From the NCBI RefSeq assembly GCF_918797505.1, contig NC_092800.1, positions 35,826,263-35,890,262 on the forward strand: a stretch of DNA of 64,000 bases, in the 5' to 3' direction. This stretch comes from Bemisia tabaci. Taxonomy: Eukaryota > Arthropoda > Insecta > Hemiptera > Aleyrodidae. The position numbers and the translations under genes were made by a program. Shown here one piece after another: positions 42,596 through 52,870 of this stretch. The notes below the pieces were generated by a model. That model saw only the letters and a program-made list of their open reading frames with translations. It was not told the origin of the DNA and ran no database searches. The stretch's first letter is position 1. Each line of letters begins with the position of its first letter.

Positions 42596-43210
42596 TCACT
42601 GAAAAAAAAATTTTGCACCTAGACTGCCGTGATAGGGAAGAGAGCAGTAAGTGACGAATTTTCAAAATCGAGTTTCCTTCAAAATTCGTCTGATCTCTTC
42701 AAGATAAAATCACTGAAATAGCTAAAGCAGTAAAATTGTAATTTTAACTACGATTGTATAAAAACAAGAAAAATCAGAAAGTCAAAAAATGACATAGTTT
42801 CAGGCAAGACAGCAGTTAGTGACATTATTCCTCCAGAGACCCAATGAAGACAGTGCTTTCAAGTAATGTCCCAACCTCTAGTGCCAATTTCTAACCTGAA
42901 AATGTGTTTGTTGTGTGTTCAAACCGCAGCCACGAAAGCATGCAGAAGATAGCGCTTACGGCTGTCTTGCCTAACATTAGACTATCATAAAAATGAAAAA
43001 TATCCTTATTATGCAATTGAAATAGAATCGGTCACTTTTAATCATCGAAACGATTTCTAAGAGTGTTTTGGATGATTAGTGGCAATTTGACAAAGAACGG
43101 TTGCTTCTTACAATTCAATTTTCCGGCAAGACGTTTCTGAGCCCGTTTTCTCAAAACTTCATTTTCGCACTTACGGCTTTGTGACGTGCCAATCGTGATT
43201 TTGGTGAATT
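42596..43210. repeat. Long degraded repeat (family P'), copy 1
   Basis: Similar in patches to 62930-63650: GGCAAGACAGCAG, TTGTGTGTTCAAA, TTTTAATCATC-AAACGAT, GGATGATTAGTGGCAATTTG, TGAGCCCGTTTTCTCAAAAC. Starts CACTGAAAAAAAAA with CTGCCGTGATAGGGAAGAGA near its left end. Confidence 0.6.
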
Positions 43211-43884
43211 GTTACTTATTGAAATTCCATTCGCTTATTTGTTACGTTTATTTTGAGGAATAGACCCATTGATAGGAAGCAGCGTTCAATGACGAAAAAC
43301 AGACCTGAACAAAATTTTAGATTAGGCAACTATTCGCCCTCGAATGTGAGCAATTGCATATCCTACAGTTTGAAGGCGGTTCTGAATTCTCTTAAACAAG
43401 GATCATCTCTTCTCTCTCTTGTGAGTAACAAACCCATTAACCACAGTGTTTGAACTTTCAGTTCGACTTGGCAACGTGGACACTTGGCAATCTTTTTCAT
43501 TGCGAACGAAAACAATTGATGCTCATCCGTGGAGTGCAGTTGAAAAGAACTAAAGGACGGCTGCAAAAAGGGAGTCCTGAGGGAGGGGGCTTTGTGGTTC
43601 AGAGAGGGGCGGGAGAGAAAAAGGAAAATACCGTGTGTTCTGCTCTAATTAAGCACTATCTTCGGTTGTCGATGACTTTGCACGTCGCACAGGGGGGAAT
43701 ACCTACTGTCTTGACTTCTGGATAGATTAACGTGGCGTATCTCATTTCATGTGCGAGCTTTTAAGTTCAGTAAAAAACCTGTCCTAATTTTCATCAAAAG
43801 TAATTATGATAGACTTTAAGACAAGATAATAACTGGACGTTTACCTGGAATCAGCTTAACTGTATTTCTAGTTGCGCATCATTC
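43211..43884. other. No gene recognised
   Basis: Frames at 43253-43453 and 43450-43725 have no known motif. Confidence 0.35.
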
Positions 43885-44037
43885 TACCGTGATAGTGAAG
43901 CGAGCAGTAAGTACATTTCTGTATGAGCCATGGTAAGCACATGCTTTTATGTGTCTCGAAGTTCATTCCAGCATGCTTTTATGTGTCTCGAAGTTCATTC
44001 CAGCATGCTTTTACTGCTCTCTTCGCTATCATGGGAG
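43885..44037. mobile_element. Family P foldback with internal 32-bp tandem repeat
   Basis: CTACCGTGATAGTGAAGCGA-GCAGTAAG at left mirrors TTACTGCTCTCTTCGCTATC-ATGG at right. Inside, a 32-bp unit beginning ATGCTTTTATGTGTCTCGAA is present twice without change (43941-43972, 43973-44004) plus nine bases of a third. Confidence 0.8.
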
Positions 44038-44220
44038 CTTTTTTTCTAACACATACCTAAATTATATAAACTCGACTTTGAACATAAAATTTCTTGACTT
44101 TTCAAAGATTTTTCAATGCTTTTCACAAACACTATTGAAGTCTCTTAAAATTGAAAATGGGGAATTTTTTTGGTTTGCAGAAAGAAATTCAAGACTCTGC
44201 AGCGCAATTCACTGACCTTC

Positions 44221-44432
44221 TACACCGAAAAAAAGGATGCTGATTTAACATTCTGGATGTAAAAAAGGATGTGACAACTCATGAAACGCCGAATTAACTG
44301 CTGCAGCAGCTAATTTAGTGACGTCAAGATGTAAAACTAACTGCTGCGGCGGTTAATTCAGCGTTTTTTAAGTTGTCGCACGCTTTTTTATACCCAGAAT
44401 GTTAAATCAGCACCCTTTTCTTTTCGTTGCAG
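44221..44432. mobile_element. Family U foldback, copy 1
   Basis: CACCGAAAAAAAGGATGCTG-ATTTAACATTCTGG at left mirrors CCAGAATGTTAAATCAGCAC at right. Inner arms AATTAACTGCTGCAGCAG and CTGCTGCGGCGGTTAATT. Confidence 0.8.
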
Positions 44433-44824
44433 CAGGGTTAGGCAAAAATCTCTGACTTTTCGAGAACTTTTCAGTCACCCGATAAAAAGTTATCGTCCAA
44501 ACAAAATCGTGGTAAAAACCGGATGACAGATACAACAATAAAAAACGCGAGGTTGCGGCAAAACTGTAGCGTATATTAATTATACTTATTAATTATTAAT
44601 TATGGCGTAAAAATAATTCAGCGTTTTGTAAATTGTCGCACACTTTTTCATACCCAGAATGTTAGATCAGCATCCTTTTCTTTTCGTTGCAGGGTTAGGC
44701 AAAATTCTCTGACTTTCAAGAACTCTTCAGTCACCCGATAAAAAGCTATCGTCCAAAAAAAATCGTGGTAAAAACTAGACGACAGATACAACAAAAAACG
44801 CAAGGTTGCGGCAAAACTGTGGCG
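44352..44824. repeat. Direct duplication of about 220 bp around an AT spacer
   Basis: 44352-44570 and 44617-44824 match: the U right half, then GGGTTAGGCAAAAATCTCTG, CAGTCACCCGATAAAAAG, AAAATCGTGGTAAAAAC, GGTTGCGGCAAAACTGT. Separated by TATATTAATTATACTTATTAA-type spacer. Arose after U inserted, since U's right half is duplicated. Confidence 0.75.
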
Positions 44825-45099
44825 AATATGGGTCAAGAAAAGCCGCGGAAACTGCGGACGGGATTCCGTGGTCGGGTGGCCCGCATAATTCGGGCATCAT
44901 ATTATACATTCCACTTGAGCATCGCCCCGGTACGAAAACCCACGGCCATTTACGGAATGGCTCGATGGAGTCAAACAAAGCTTCGGCAATAATCAAGATA
45001 AACTATGCAGACCTGGGGTAACCGCCGGAATGGTGGGTACCCGCTCTCTGACTTTCGGACTGGTAAGCGTACACCCACGTGTAAGTATGAGGCTCATTG
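44825..45099. other. GC-richer stretch with overlapping frames, not called
   Basis: Three frames of 71-75 codons stay open on both strands (44765-45021). None has a recognisable motif or good acceptor, though CCTGGGGTAACC at 45011 could be a donor. Confidence 0.3.
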
Positions 45100-45262
45100 T
45101 ACACAGAATAAAAAGTGATGTTGATTTAACATTCCGGATGTTAAAAAAGTGTTTGAGACCTCATAAAATTCTGAATTACCCGCTACAGCAGTTACTTTAG
45201 CAATGCCAAGATGTCAAAGTAACTGCTGTGGCGGGTAATTCAGCATTTTACAAGTTCTATAC
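45100..45262. mobile_element. Family U foldback, copy 2
   Basis: TGATGTTGATTTAACATTCC at left; inner arms GAATTACCCGCTACAGCAG and CTGCTGTGGCGGGTAATTC. The right terminus is lost. Confidence 0.7.
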
Positions 45263-45309
45263 ATTTCCAAAGTTCTCCATACATTTGACAGAATCTAGCA
45301 AAAAAACCC

Positions 45310-45571
45310 TATATCGACGGTGAAACTACCAAACCACGTATCTCGTTTGCGGTGTTTAAAAATCTACGCTCACATTTTATTTTTTTGAAGTAGACCAAAT
45401 CAATATCATTCCTTGAAATTTTCACAGAATTTTCTCCGCACCAAGAGGAAAAATCACAGAAATTTTCAAGACTGGATGTTAAGTAGTTTTTCATTTAAAA
45501 AATAAAGAATGACAGGAAGTCTGCGACGTCGCAAACCGAGGTACGTGGTTTGGTAGTTTCACCGTCGATAT
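45310..45571. mobile_element. Family W TIR element
   Basis: 262 bp with about 36-bp ends: TATATCGACGGTGAAACTAC and the inverse GTAGTTTCACCGTCGATAT, extended by CAAACCACGTATCTCGTTTG. Single copy in the window. Non-coding. Confidence 0.8.
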
Positions 45572-46295
45572 GTAAGAAAATAGAGTTAGAGAGCTATATC
45601 ACATCCAAAAGAGGTTTATTCTAGAACTTTTCGTGGAAAGAAGACCTGAAAATTAAGAAAATCTACCTTTAGGAGTTTTTCAACGTATAAGAGAACGATA
45701 TATTGCGACTCTCAGAAAACACAAATATTTGCCAATATGTGCAAATTATGGCTTGATATCTTTCCCAATTTTCCTACGGGGAGTAGAAAGTTTTTAGGAT
45801 AAAAAACTAAAAGTCAATGCCTATTTTTGACCCCAAATCGGGTTTTCCGCATCACGAAACACTCTTTAGCCTTATAACCTTGAAGGTTTTTGTGACCAAC
45901 TCCATCACACAACTAACTTTAGCATTTCAGACGCATTAACGACAGTATTTTTCGGATGAAAGTGTACCTATACATTTCAACGCTGCAAAATTCCCAACCG
46001 CAAACGGTGTTCTATCACAAAAATGTTTGTGCGTTTCTGGTTTAAAATATCACTTTTATGTTTTTCTTTGATTTGACGAAAATCGGCAACATTTTTGACG
46101 AAAACTGCACGATCACGTCCTTGTAAAACAAATTGAACTGTTTGAATCAATTTTGCAACCTTTGGCATTTATTAACGTTCCTTAATCTAGAAAATGATGG
46201 AATGAGGGATCATTAACTTTCAAGTGCCATGTTTCTTCTGTAATAACCTTATTCGGTTCAGTGAAACAGAAATCCAGGAATGTGAATTAGTCCTG
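45572..46295. other. No gene recognised
   Basis: AT-rich spacer. Confidence 0.35.
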
Positions 46296-46403
46296 CGGGT
46301 CGACTGTCAAATCATAATCGATATGTCGCTTTGATCGATATATTGCATTGTGAAGATAGGGAGCTATCGATCCAACTCATTCGACAACGACTCAACAATC
46401 GAC
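46296..46403. mobile_element. Family EE foldback, copy 2
   Basis: GGGTCGACTGTCAAATC at left against GACTCAACAATCGACCC at right; AGATAGGGAGCTATCGATCC matches copy 1 near 33915. Confidence 0.5.
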
Positions 46404-46700
46404 CCACTGGATGCTCTAAACGCTCGGAACGAACATGTAAAGTTTTGGCAGAACTGCAAGTTGAAATCATGATGCTGAGCGGTTCCCCGAAGCTGAAACA
46501 TTCAACAGGTTTATTAACTTCGCTGCGCTTCAGAAATGATGGTATTTTAGAATCAGTTCCCCATTTACTTTTATGCATAATCTTTTCCGCGAAATATTGA
46601 TGCAGAGAGAAGGGCGAAACAACTTTCCCTCTCGCTCAACGGTTGTCATTTATTTACATTTTTTGAGGAAAGGGTTCACGGAAAAAAATGATATAGCTGA
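46404..46700. other. No gene recognised
   Basis: Facing frames of about 89 codons (46312-46600) overlap the EE repeat. Confidence 0.3.
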
Positions 46701-46710
46701 TATAATAATT

Positions 46711-46850
46711 TTGTGGTTAAAAAAGTATCTGACCTGTTTCAATGTAGATTTTACAATTAAAAAGGCAGATTCAGCAACCCATGGTTGATATAGCTTTCCA
46801 CGATTGTAAAATGTGCATTTGAAACATGTTGGACTTATTTTTTTAACAAT
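46711..46850. mobile_element. Short foldback, TTAAAAAAGTATCTGACC
   Basis: TTAAAAAAGTATCTGACCTG, TTTCAATGTAGATTTTACAA at left are mirrored by TTGTAAAATGTGCATTTGAAA and ACATGTTGGACTTATTTTTT at right. Confidence 0.65.
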
Positions 46851-46872
46851 ACGATATATATTAAAATACAAA

Positions 46873-47087
46873 GTTCCGAATCTTTGAACGTTAACTTTGA
46901 GCGAACCACCGGACCGATTTGCCTGATCTTTTTTTAAAATGAAAGTCCCTGAGTTGTAGATTTGCAGGCTGTGATTTGTTTTATCGATTTTCTTAAATTT
47001 TCTCCAATAACTCAAATTTTCTCCAATGTATCAAAACTGAGGTCCGAATTTTTGGACGTTAACGTTGAGAGAACCACCGGAGCGATC
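46873..47087. repeat. 45-bp direct repeat pair, 168 bp apart
   Basis: TTCCGAATCTTTGAACGTTA-ACTTTGAGCGAACCACCGG (46873-46917) and GTCCGAATTTTTGGACGTTA-ACGTTGAGAGAACCACCGG (47041-47087). Confidence 0.7.
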
Positions 47088-47954
47088 AGCTGTTTCGAAA
47101 ATTTGCTTGGTATTTCGTTGATTCCTCTCTCTTTACTTTGTTGGTCGGTTTCCAAACAAGCTACTGCACCACCATCGCTAGCTGTAGAGCGCGCTCGTAG
47201 GGCGCCTGGAGCAGCTACTTTAATTGTTGAATCAGCAATCCATTTTTTTTTTGTTGAATGAATGGACAGAGTTGATTGAAATCACCCTGACTACATTAGA
47301 TGTTGCTTCATTTCCTAACATCATTTTTTTTTTCTTTTTTATCAGAAAAGTATTTAACATTCTGACATGCAATTTTGTGAGTTCATCCTTTAATAAGGTC
47401 GCGGGCTAAAAACTGGAGCCGATAAGAAACGGTTTCAACACTAAGCTCTCTCGGGACTGCAGGGGAAACGTATAGAAAGTTTCAAGGCATTATGTTGTCT
47501 AGTTTCCTTTTAGAAGAATGAAATTAGAGTGAAAATTAGGCAGGAAGCAATGCAGTTGCTCTGACTCCGGTTATAATCAATTTTTGCTCTCGTCTGTACT
47601 CACATTTGCGCGGATCACTATCAGTACGTTCGAGGGAAACTTTTAAGAAGTTCTCTAATCCCCTCCTATTTCAAAGAATAAGTGTCTCGTTTCCAGCGAT
47701 TATGCCCTGATACCCGCTCCAAACTTTTCCTCCTTTAGATTGCAGATAAGCTTATTAACACGAATGAAACAATTAACCGACCAGCGAGAGACCATACGGA
47801 AATCTTTCTCCTCCTTCTGAAACTCTTTTTTTCTTTCCCTGTACCTGCTTCTTCTTCTTTGCTTCGTCCTCTGACCAGGATTTGCGCTCTGTTCGTCTAG
47901 CCATGCCTTTTCTGGGCACGCTTAATCAGAGTAAGAGATTTTTTATCTTTATAT
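47088..47954. other. No gene recognised
   Basis: Short plus frames to 47409 with no motif. T tract near 47321. Confidence 0.35.
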
Positions 47955-48312
47955 TTGGACGTACTTATGCTTAATGGAACTATGTGCAAGCAAAAAGATG
48001 GAGTGTGCTCGTTAGTGGTCGGGCCATAAGAATGAATGGGATTTTAAAAGCGCCAGTGACGTCAGCGGTAAGGACCAGGCTCGACTAGGTCGTCAGTCTT
48101 TAACTGATGAGCCCTGTCCACAAGGCTCTTGTTACATGCCCACGGCTCACGAGTTAGCGCTCAGTTCCTTTTGATTTAATGTCAAATCCCGCTTTTCCAT
48201 TTTCTCAAAAGGAACTACATCTACTTTTACATTGTTTCTTATGCAGCTTCCACGAGCACACCCCATCTTTCCACTTCCACATAGTTCATTTTCGCATAAA
48301 TACGGCCAATTA
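47955..48312. mobile_element. Family H element, copy 4
   Basis: TTGGACGTACTTATGCTTAA at left, TTTCGCATAAATACGGCCAA at right, with GGAGTGTGCTCGTTAGTGGT, GCGCCAGTGACGTCAGCGGT and GATGAGCCCTGTCCACAAGG inside. Confidence 0.72.
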
Positions 48313-49109
48313 TAAATATATTTATTTTTTATAATTATTATATATTATTTTCCATATTTTATATTAATTGACGTATAATTTCCTGTCGCTTGCGAGGAAA
48401 CCAAGGCGCAAAATCGGTGGCAGTATGCTCACCTATTCTGTGATAATGAAACAGATCGTTAACACTAATTCAGGAGTTACGACTCGAGCAGCGACAACCG
48501 ACCGTAAGACGCTAGCCCCAAGCGCCACCCCTCGCCCACTTACCCCTTTGACCCACCCCCGCCAACTACCCCTTTGACCCTCCCTTCGCCCCTTCCTCTT
48601 AAGTCCACCCCTTGGTCCCCGCAGACCAACGTCTCGTCGCGGAGTATTTGTCGTGTAAACTAACTTAATACGCCTTATTTACTTACCATGCATCCGGGTC
48701 AGCGCTGTCGTAAAACACTGACTCAGGTAGCTTTATCGACTTACTTTGGCAGTCTCTTCCCCACGGATGTCAGATTTGGACTTTATTTTGCAAAACGAAA
48801 CTATTATTTGAACTAGAGTGCCTTTATGAGGAGAGTAAGGACAGCTTGAAAATTTGGAGGTTAGGTTTGGTCAGGTCATGTAGCTCTTGGGGCCCAAAAG
48901 GGTAGCCAACCTATGAACTCGAATTATTCGGTGGTACTAATTTACACTGCGAGAGTAGTTACGTTGATCACAAATTATAAAAGCACGTATAAAATTTTGA
49001 TTTCGCATACATTTTCTCAGTTTCAAAGTCTTAATCCTTGAAAACGCTTGTTTACAATGCGTTGTCGGCCCTATTGATTAATATTTCAGCTTGATGTAAG
49101 GGGTAAGTC
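48313..49109. other. No gene; short CCCCTTTGACCC repeat and shared block
   Basis: TACCCCTTTGACCC occurs twice near 48540-48580. 48890-48940 (AAGGGTAGCCAACCTATGAA) matches 22600. Confidence 0.4.
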
Positions 49110-49251
49110 GTCCCGCCTTCAATGTTTCGAGTATGCAACACGGAAAATTGTTGGACAAGAATAGCTGCACTAAGAAATTCGGAGCGCCTTCATTATTTGG
49201 ATATGCAACCCGGACATCCATCGAACACGAATAGTTGCATCCAGGCGCTGT
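49110..49251. repeat. Family Z, two tandem units
   Basis: Units near 49111 and 49188: CGCCTTCAATGTTTCGAGTA-TGCAACACGG and CGCCTTCATTATTTGGATAT-GCAACCCGG, the second continuing ACATCCATCGAACACGAATA-GTTGCATCCAGGCGC. Confidence 0.65.
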
Positions 49252-49370
49252 CACTTGAACAACCTATTCATTTTTCATGGATGAGCCTGGAATATACGAG
49301 TTCTACATACTCGTAGTTCATTGTGAAGTGTACTAGTCAATTGTATTTACCTGTTCTTAACCTCTACTCT

Positions 49371-49440
49371 ACCATGCTAAGGAGGAATGTCATCAACAGA
49401 ATTCGAATATGACCAAATTTCTGCCGAGGAACAATGCTAA
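49371..49440. repeat. Family A left-end remnant
   Basis: ACCATGCTAAGGAGGAATGTC and ACCAAATTTCTGCCGAGGAA. No right half found. Confidence 0.45.
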
Positions 49441-51163
49441 ACTTCACAAATTCTACACAAATAGAGTGGCAAATCTGTTGTAACATATACTGTATACATG
49501 AATTGCGATGCGGACAGTTGTTGTTCTCACGCAGCAGGAACCGAGGGGGATCATAGATACACGTTTGCGTGGCGACTGCTTCACTGGGCAATAAATTAAT
49601 TTTTGTGCTTTGCAGGTTATGAGGAAAACACGTTCGTTTCTCCGGTGGAAAAATGAGAGAATCAAAAAATTAGTCCCGGAATGGGGGGAATCGTTCGTTT
49701 AAGCGGTGAGCCGCACGAAATTTTGGCAGCCTTAATGACGGAGGGTCCCGTGCGGCCCTCGCGGGAGTCTTAATTAAGTTTCCCTTAAGGAGGAGGAAGA
49801 GGAGGCAACGCAATCGCCTATCTTTCATTGTTGCCAAGTTGCTTTGTATCAGAGTGTCGAGGAATACCTGAAAAGGCAAATTATTGCTACGGCTGTGACG
49901 TTCTCTTGTTTGTTCTTCAGTTTCAGGCGAATCGTGGAGCTACTCTAGTAGCTTGACTGTTAAATTTTATTTTATTACAAAACAAAAACAAAAACAAAAG
50001 AACAATGACACAAAAAACAAAAAACAAACAAAAAGCCCCCCAAAAATGTTAAAATATATGGATGCGGAAACCTTTTTTGGGGTTTCTCAGTTAAACTTGC
50101 GTAAAATTCACGTAAAAAAATGTATGAAAAATATCGATATCATATAACATTATCATGTAAAAAAAAAACAAAAAAGTTTTCTAACTTGAGTATTCTATAG
50201 TTTTACCTTTATAAAATTTACGAGTTTCGAAACTTATGAACAGCCAATGCTACTGAAGCGACGTAAATAAACCCGTCCTAGGAGAGTCGGTATTTCTCAG
50301 AAAAACATTAATAGAGCTAATTACTTTTTTTCTCGTTCAATTAGTGCTTACTGACAACTTTTAAGCCCTTGCCGTTTTCGGATTTCCAAAAAAAAAAGAA
50401 AAAAAATTCGGCCCATCCTGTTATATACAACGTCCGTTCAATCTTAGAGAATTTCGAGATATTTCACCATTCCATCGCAAAGACTCTCGAGACACATTAT
50501 AAACAAGAAGTGGTCTGGTCACGGAGGGACGAAGTTTCATTCTCAGACTGCAAGTTTGGTCGTAAGTTAAAAGGAATGGGTTTTCATCGTGGACAGACTC
50601 AATACGACCTTTGAGAATGGACTTCGTTTGATTTCGGAATGCGACAACTGTTTCAACAAGAGTCAATGTCTTGTGCAAACCATTAGCAGTCTTCACTTTA
50701 CTGTCGGTTTTCGACTGAAGATATGAGGGCTACGTGATGCTGCGCTTGACCCTCCCCCTCCCTTCTCATTGGTAATGTGGTGGAATGCAGACTCCAATTT
50801 CCAATCACTCGTAAGTTTCTTTCGTTTCGAGCCGCCTTGCCCTTAATAACGAGCAGACCCCTCATTCACCAGAAAAATGACTTGATTCCTTTCCGTTAGA
50901 CTCGATGCAAGTGATACAAACGTGGGCTTTCCGGACACTACAAGCGGAAACCATTTTTTTGGGCATAATTAGACCGCGTTTTAACGAGCACAGCCCTTCT
51001 TTCCACCACGATTCACAACAGAAAAGAGAATTGGCATAGACTGTGTTGTTTTCTTACAAACAGAGCCTAAAATGGTATTTTTTCGGTAATTTTGTTAGTA
51101 CCTATTTTCGATTTTCCGTTGTCTTAGTTCGCCGCGGATTTCCGCCATATTGCACTAAATAAT
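49441..51163. other. No gene; A-rich simple stretches
   Basis: A-rich runs at 49975-50045 (AAAACAAAAACAAAAG) and 50158-50175. Frames at 50369-50614 and 50421-50696 face each other and have no motif. Confidence 0.4.
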
Positions 51164-51304
51164 TGTATTACATTTTGCATTAAGGAACCACTATTTCCAG
51201 CTCATTTTAGAAACAATATACATGCCATTGGTTGCCCTATGCAGAAAGGTTCTTTTATGGAAGAGCCGGAGATAGTGACTCCTTATTGCAAAATGTAATC
51301 CAAA
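51164..51304. mobile_element. Family N element, copy 2
   Basis: GTATTACATTTTGCATTAAG and GGAACCACTATTTCC at left; GTGACTCCTTATTGCAAAAT-GTAATCC at right; centre CATGCCATTGGTTGCCCTAT. Confidence 0.78.
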
Positions 51305-51616
51305 TTGATGATCCACACTATAATTTCTTTGAAAGCAAACCCCTTTATTGAGCAAAAATAGAACTCGATTTCTTTAGTTCCATTAACCTTAATCCAAATG
51401 ATACGGGAGCTCTGCCCGAAACCCATACGCGTTAAAACAGGGGATGATAATGGGATTTATTGGGGTGGGTTCCGCTTTGCGGTTCCGGAAACTGACCCGC
51501 GTTTGGAAAGGAAGCCGACTCATTTACGACGCCGTAAGTCCATATGCTGGATTGCTGATAATGCGGTGCCGACTGCATCGCAACGGCTCATTAAGATGCT
51601 CCTCGCCCTACGCTTT
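51305..51616. other. No gene recognised
   Basis: Two overlapping plus frames (51398-51752) lack known motifs and run into the duplication below. Confidence 0.3.
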
Positions 51617-51803
51617 CGGACCCCCGATGTCCGCACCCGCTTTTCCAGGTCGTAAACTCAACCCTATAAATGACCTAGTTCCACACTTGTCGCATTGCAC
51701 CGTTACCAGGGTTTCCATAATTTCTTCATCTAGTGGTGCTTTACTGCCGTGATAGCGAAGAGAGCCGTAAGTGCAAAAATGAAGTTCGAGAAAATGGGCT
51801 CGG
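51617..51803. repeat. 185-bp direct repeat, left copy
   Basis: GGACCCCCGATGTCCGCACC to AGAAAATGGGCTCGG, including CCGTGATAGCGAAGAGAGCC, the family P end. Matches 52190-52382. Confidence 0.8.
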
Positions 51804-51870
51804 AAGTGTCTGAGCGGAAAGTTGTATTGAAAGAGTCTTCCGTTCTTTGTCTTACCATCAATTTATTCTT

Positions 51871-52094
51871 CACTGGAAAAAACACATTGGATCTAGAGTC
51901 CAGACTCTTAAAAACATCGACAGGAGAAAATACTCTTGATTCAATCAGATTTAAGCATAAATCAAGAACCAAGCCTCTTAATTTGAGCGGATTTCCTTTT
52001 GATCTAAGCTTAAATCTGATTGAATCAAGAGTCCTTTTCTTGTCAATCTTTTCAAGAGTCCGGACTCTAGATCCCATGTGTTTTTTCCCCAGTG
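51871..52094. mobile_element. Family B element, copy 3
   Basis: 224 bp, CACTGGAAAAAACACATTGG at left and CCCATGTGTTTTTTCCCCAGTG-type right end. Both arms carry GAGTC(C/T)GGACTC and ACTCTTGATTCAATC. Confidence 0.78.
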
Positions 52095-52189
52095 TACGAC
52101 AGACTCTCAAAAATCGTTTGGGTTATTAAAAATCGACGAATTTCACTTCAAATGTGGAAAAAGAGCATTTTTCGGTTTTTTTAGGCTTT

Positions 52190-52382
52190 TGGACCCCCGA
52201 TGTCCGCACCCGCTTTTCCAGGTCGTAAACTCAACCCTATAAATGACCTAGTTCTACACTTGTCGCATTGCACCGTTACCAGGGTTTCCATGATTTCTTC
52301 ACTTCCTGATGGTGCACGATACTGCCTGAATAGCGAAGAGAGCCGTAAGTGCAAAAATGAAAATTTGAGAAAATGGGCTCAG
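52190..52382. repeat. 185-bp direct repeat, right copy
   Basis: Colinear with 51617-51803, with a few substitutions and a diverged stretch near 52300-52320. Family B lies between the two copies. Confidence 0.8.
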
Positions 52383-52383
52383 T

Positions 52384-52870
52384 TCTGCCATGCAAAAAAA
52401 GAACGCCGCACAATGGATCGAGTCACTGGGAGAAGTCGGACAAATTTGGAAACTTTAAAAGCTTGTAACTCCGGTCATACATAATTTTGAGGTTCTACAA
52501 GTGGTACCATTGGTTTTCTGCTAAAATTTTCTTCTTGAAGCACCCTTTGAAATTTCAACTGTGACAAAATAAAGATCATTCGCGGTTTTAGTCAAAAATT
52601 TCATGTCCAACCTCTCTAATTCTCTCGATCGACTGTGCGCCGAATGAGTATTCGAAAGTTGCCAAATTTGCTCGAAGAGAATATATATTTTTTCAGAAAG
52701 TCATGAATATTTTTTCTTCGAATTTTCAGACTTTCCAGATCAAATTACGAACAAAATCCTCTGAAAAATCGGAAGAGATATATTCACAAATGTCTTTGAA
52801 AATTCATGATTCGTTGAAGGAAATTTGGCAACGCCTGATGGCTCATACGGCGTTCTTCCTGAGCACCGCC
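52384..52870. mobile_element. Family A foldback, copy 13, split by family D
   Basis: Left TTCTGCCATGCAAAAAAAGAACGCC ends at 52408. D follows, and A resumes GAATGAGTATTCGAAAGTTGC and ends CATACGGCGTTCTTCCTGAG-CACCGCC. Confidence 0.7.
52409..52641. mobile_element. Family D element, copy 4
   Basis: GCACAATGGATCGAGTCACT at left, TCTCGATCGACTGTGC at right. GCC flanks both sides. In the opposite orientation to copy 1 judging by the ACAAATTTGGAAACTTTAAA end. Confidence 0.75.

Noticed and set aside
44765..45021. Possible exon in the GC-richer stretch
   Set aside because: Open on both strands in three frames with no acceptor or known motif. The left end is inside a duplicated repeat.
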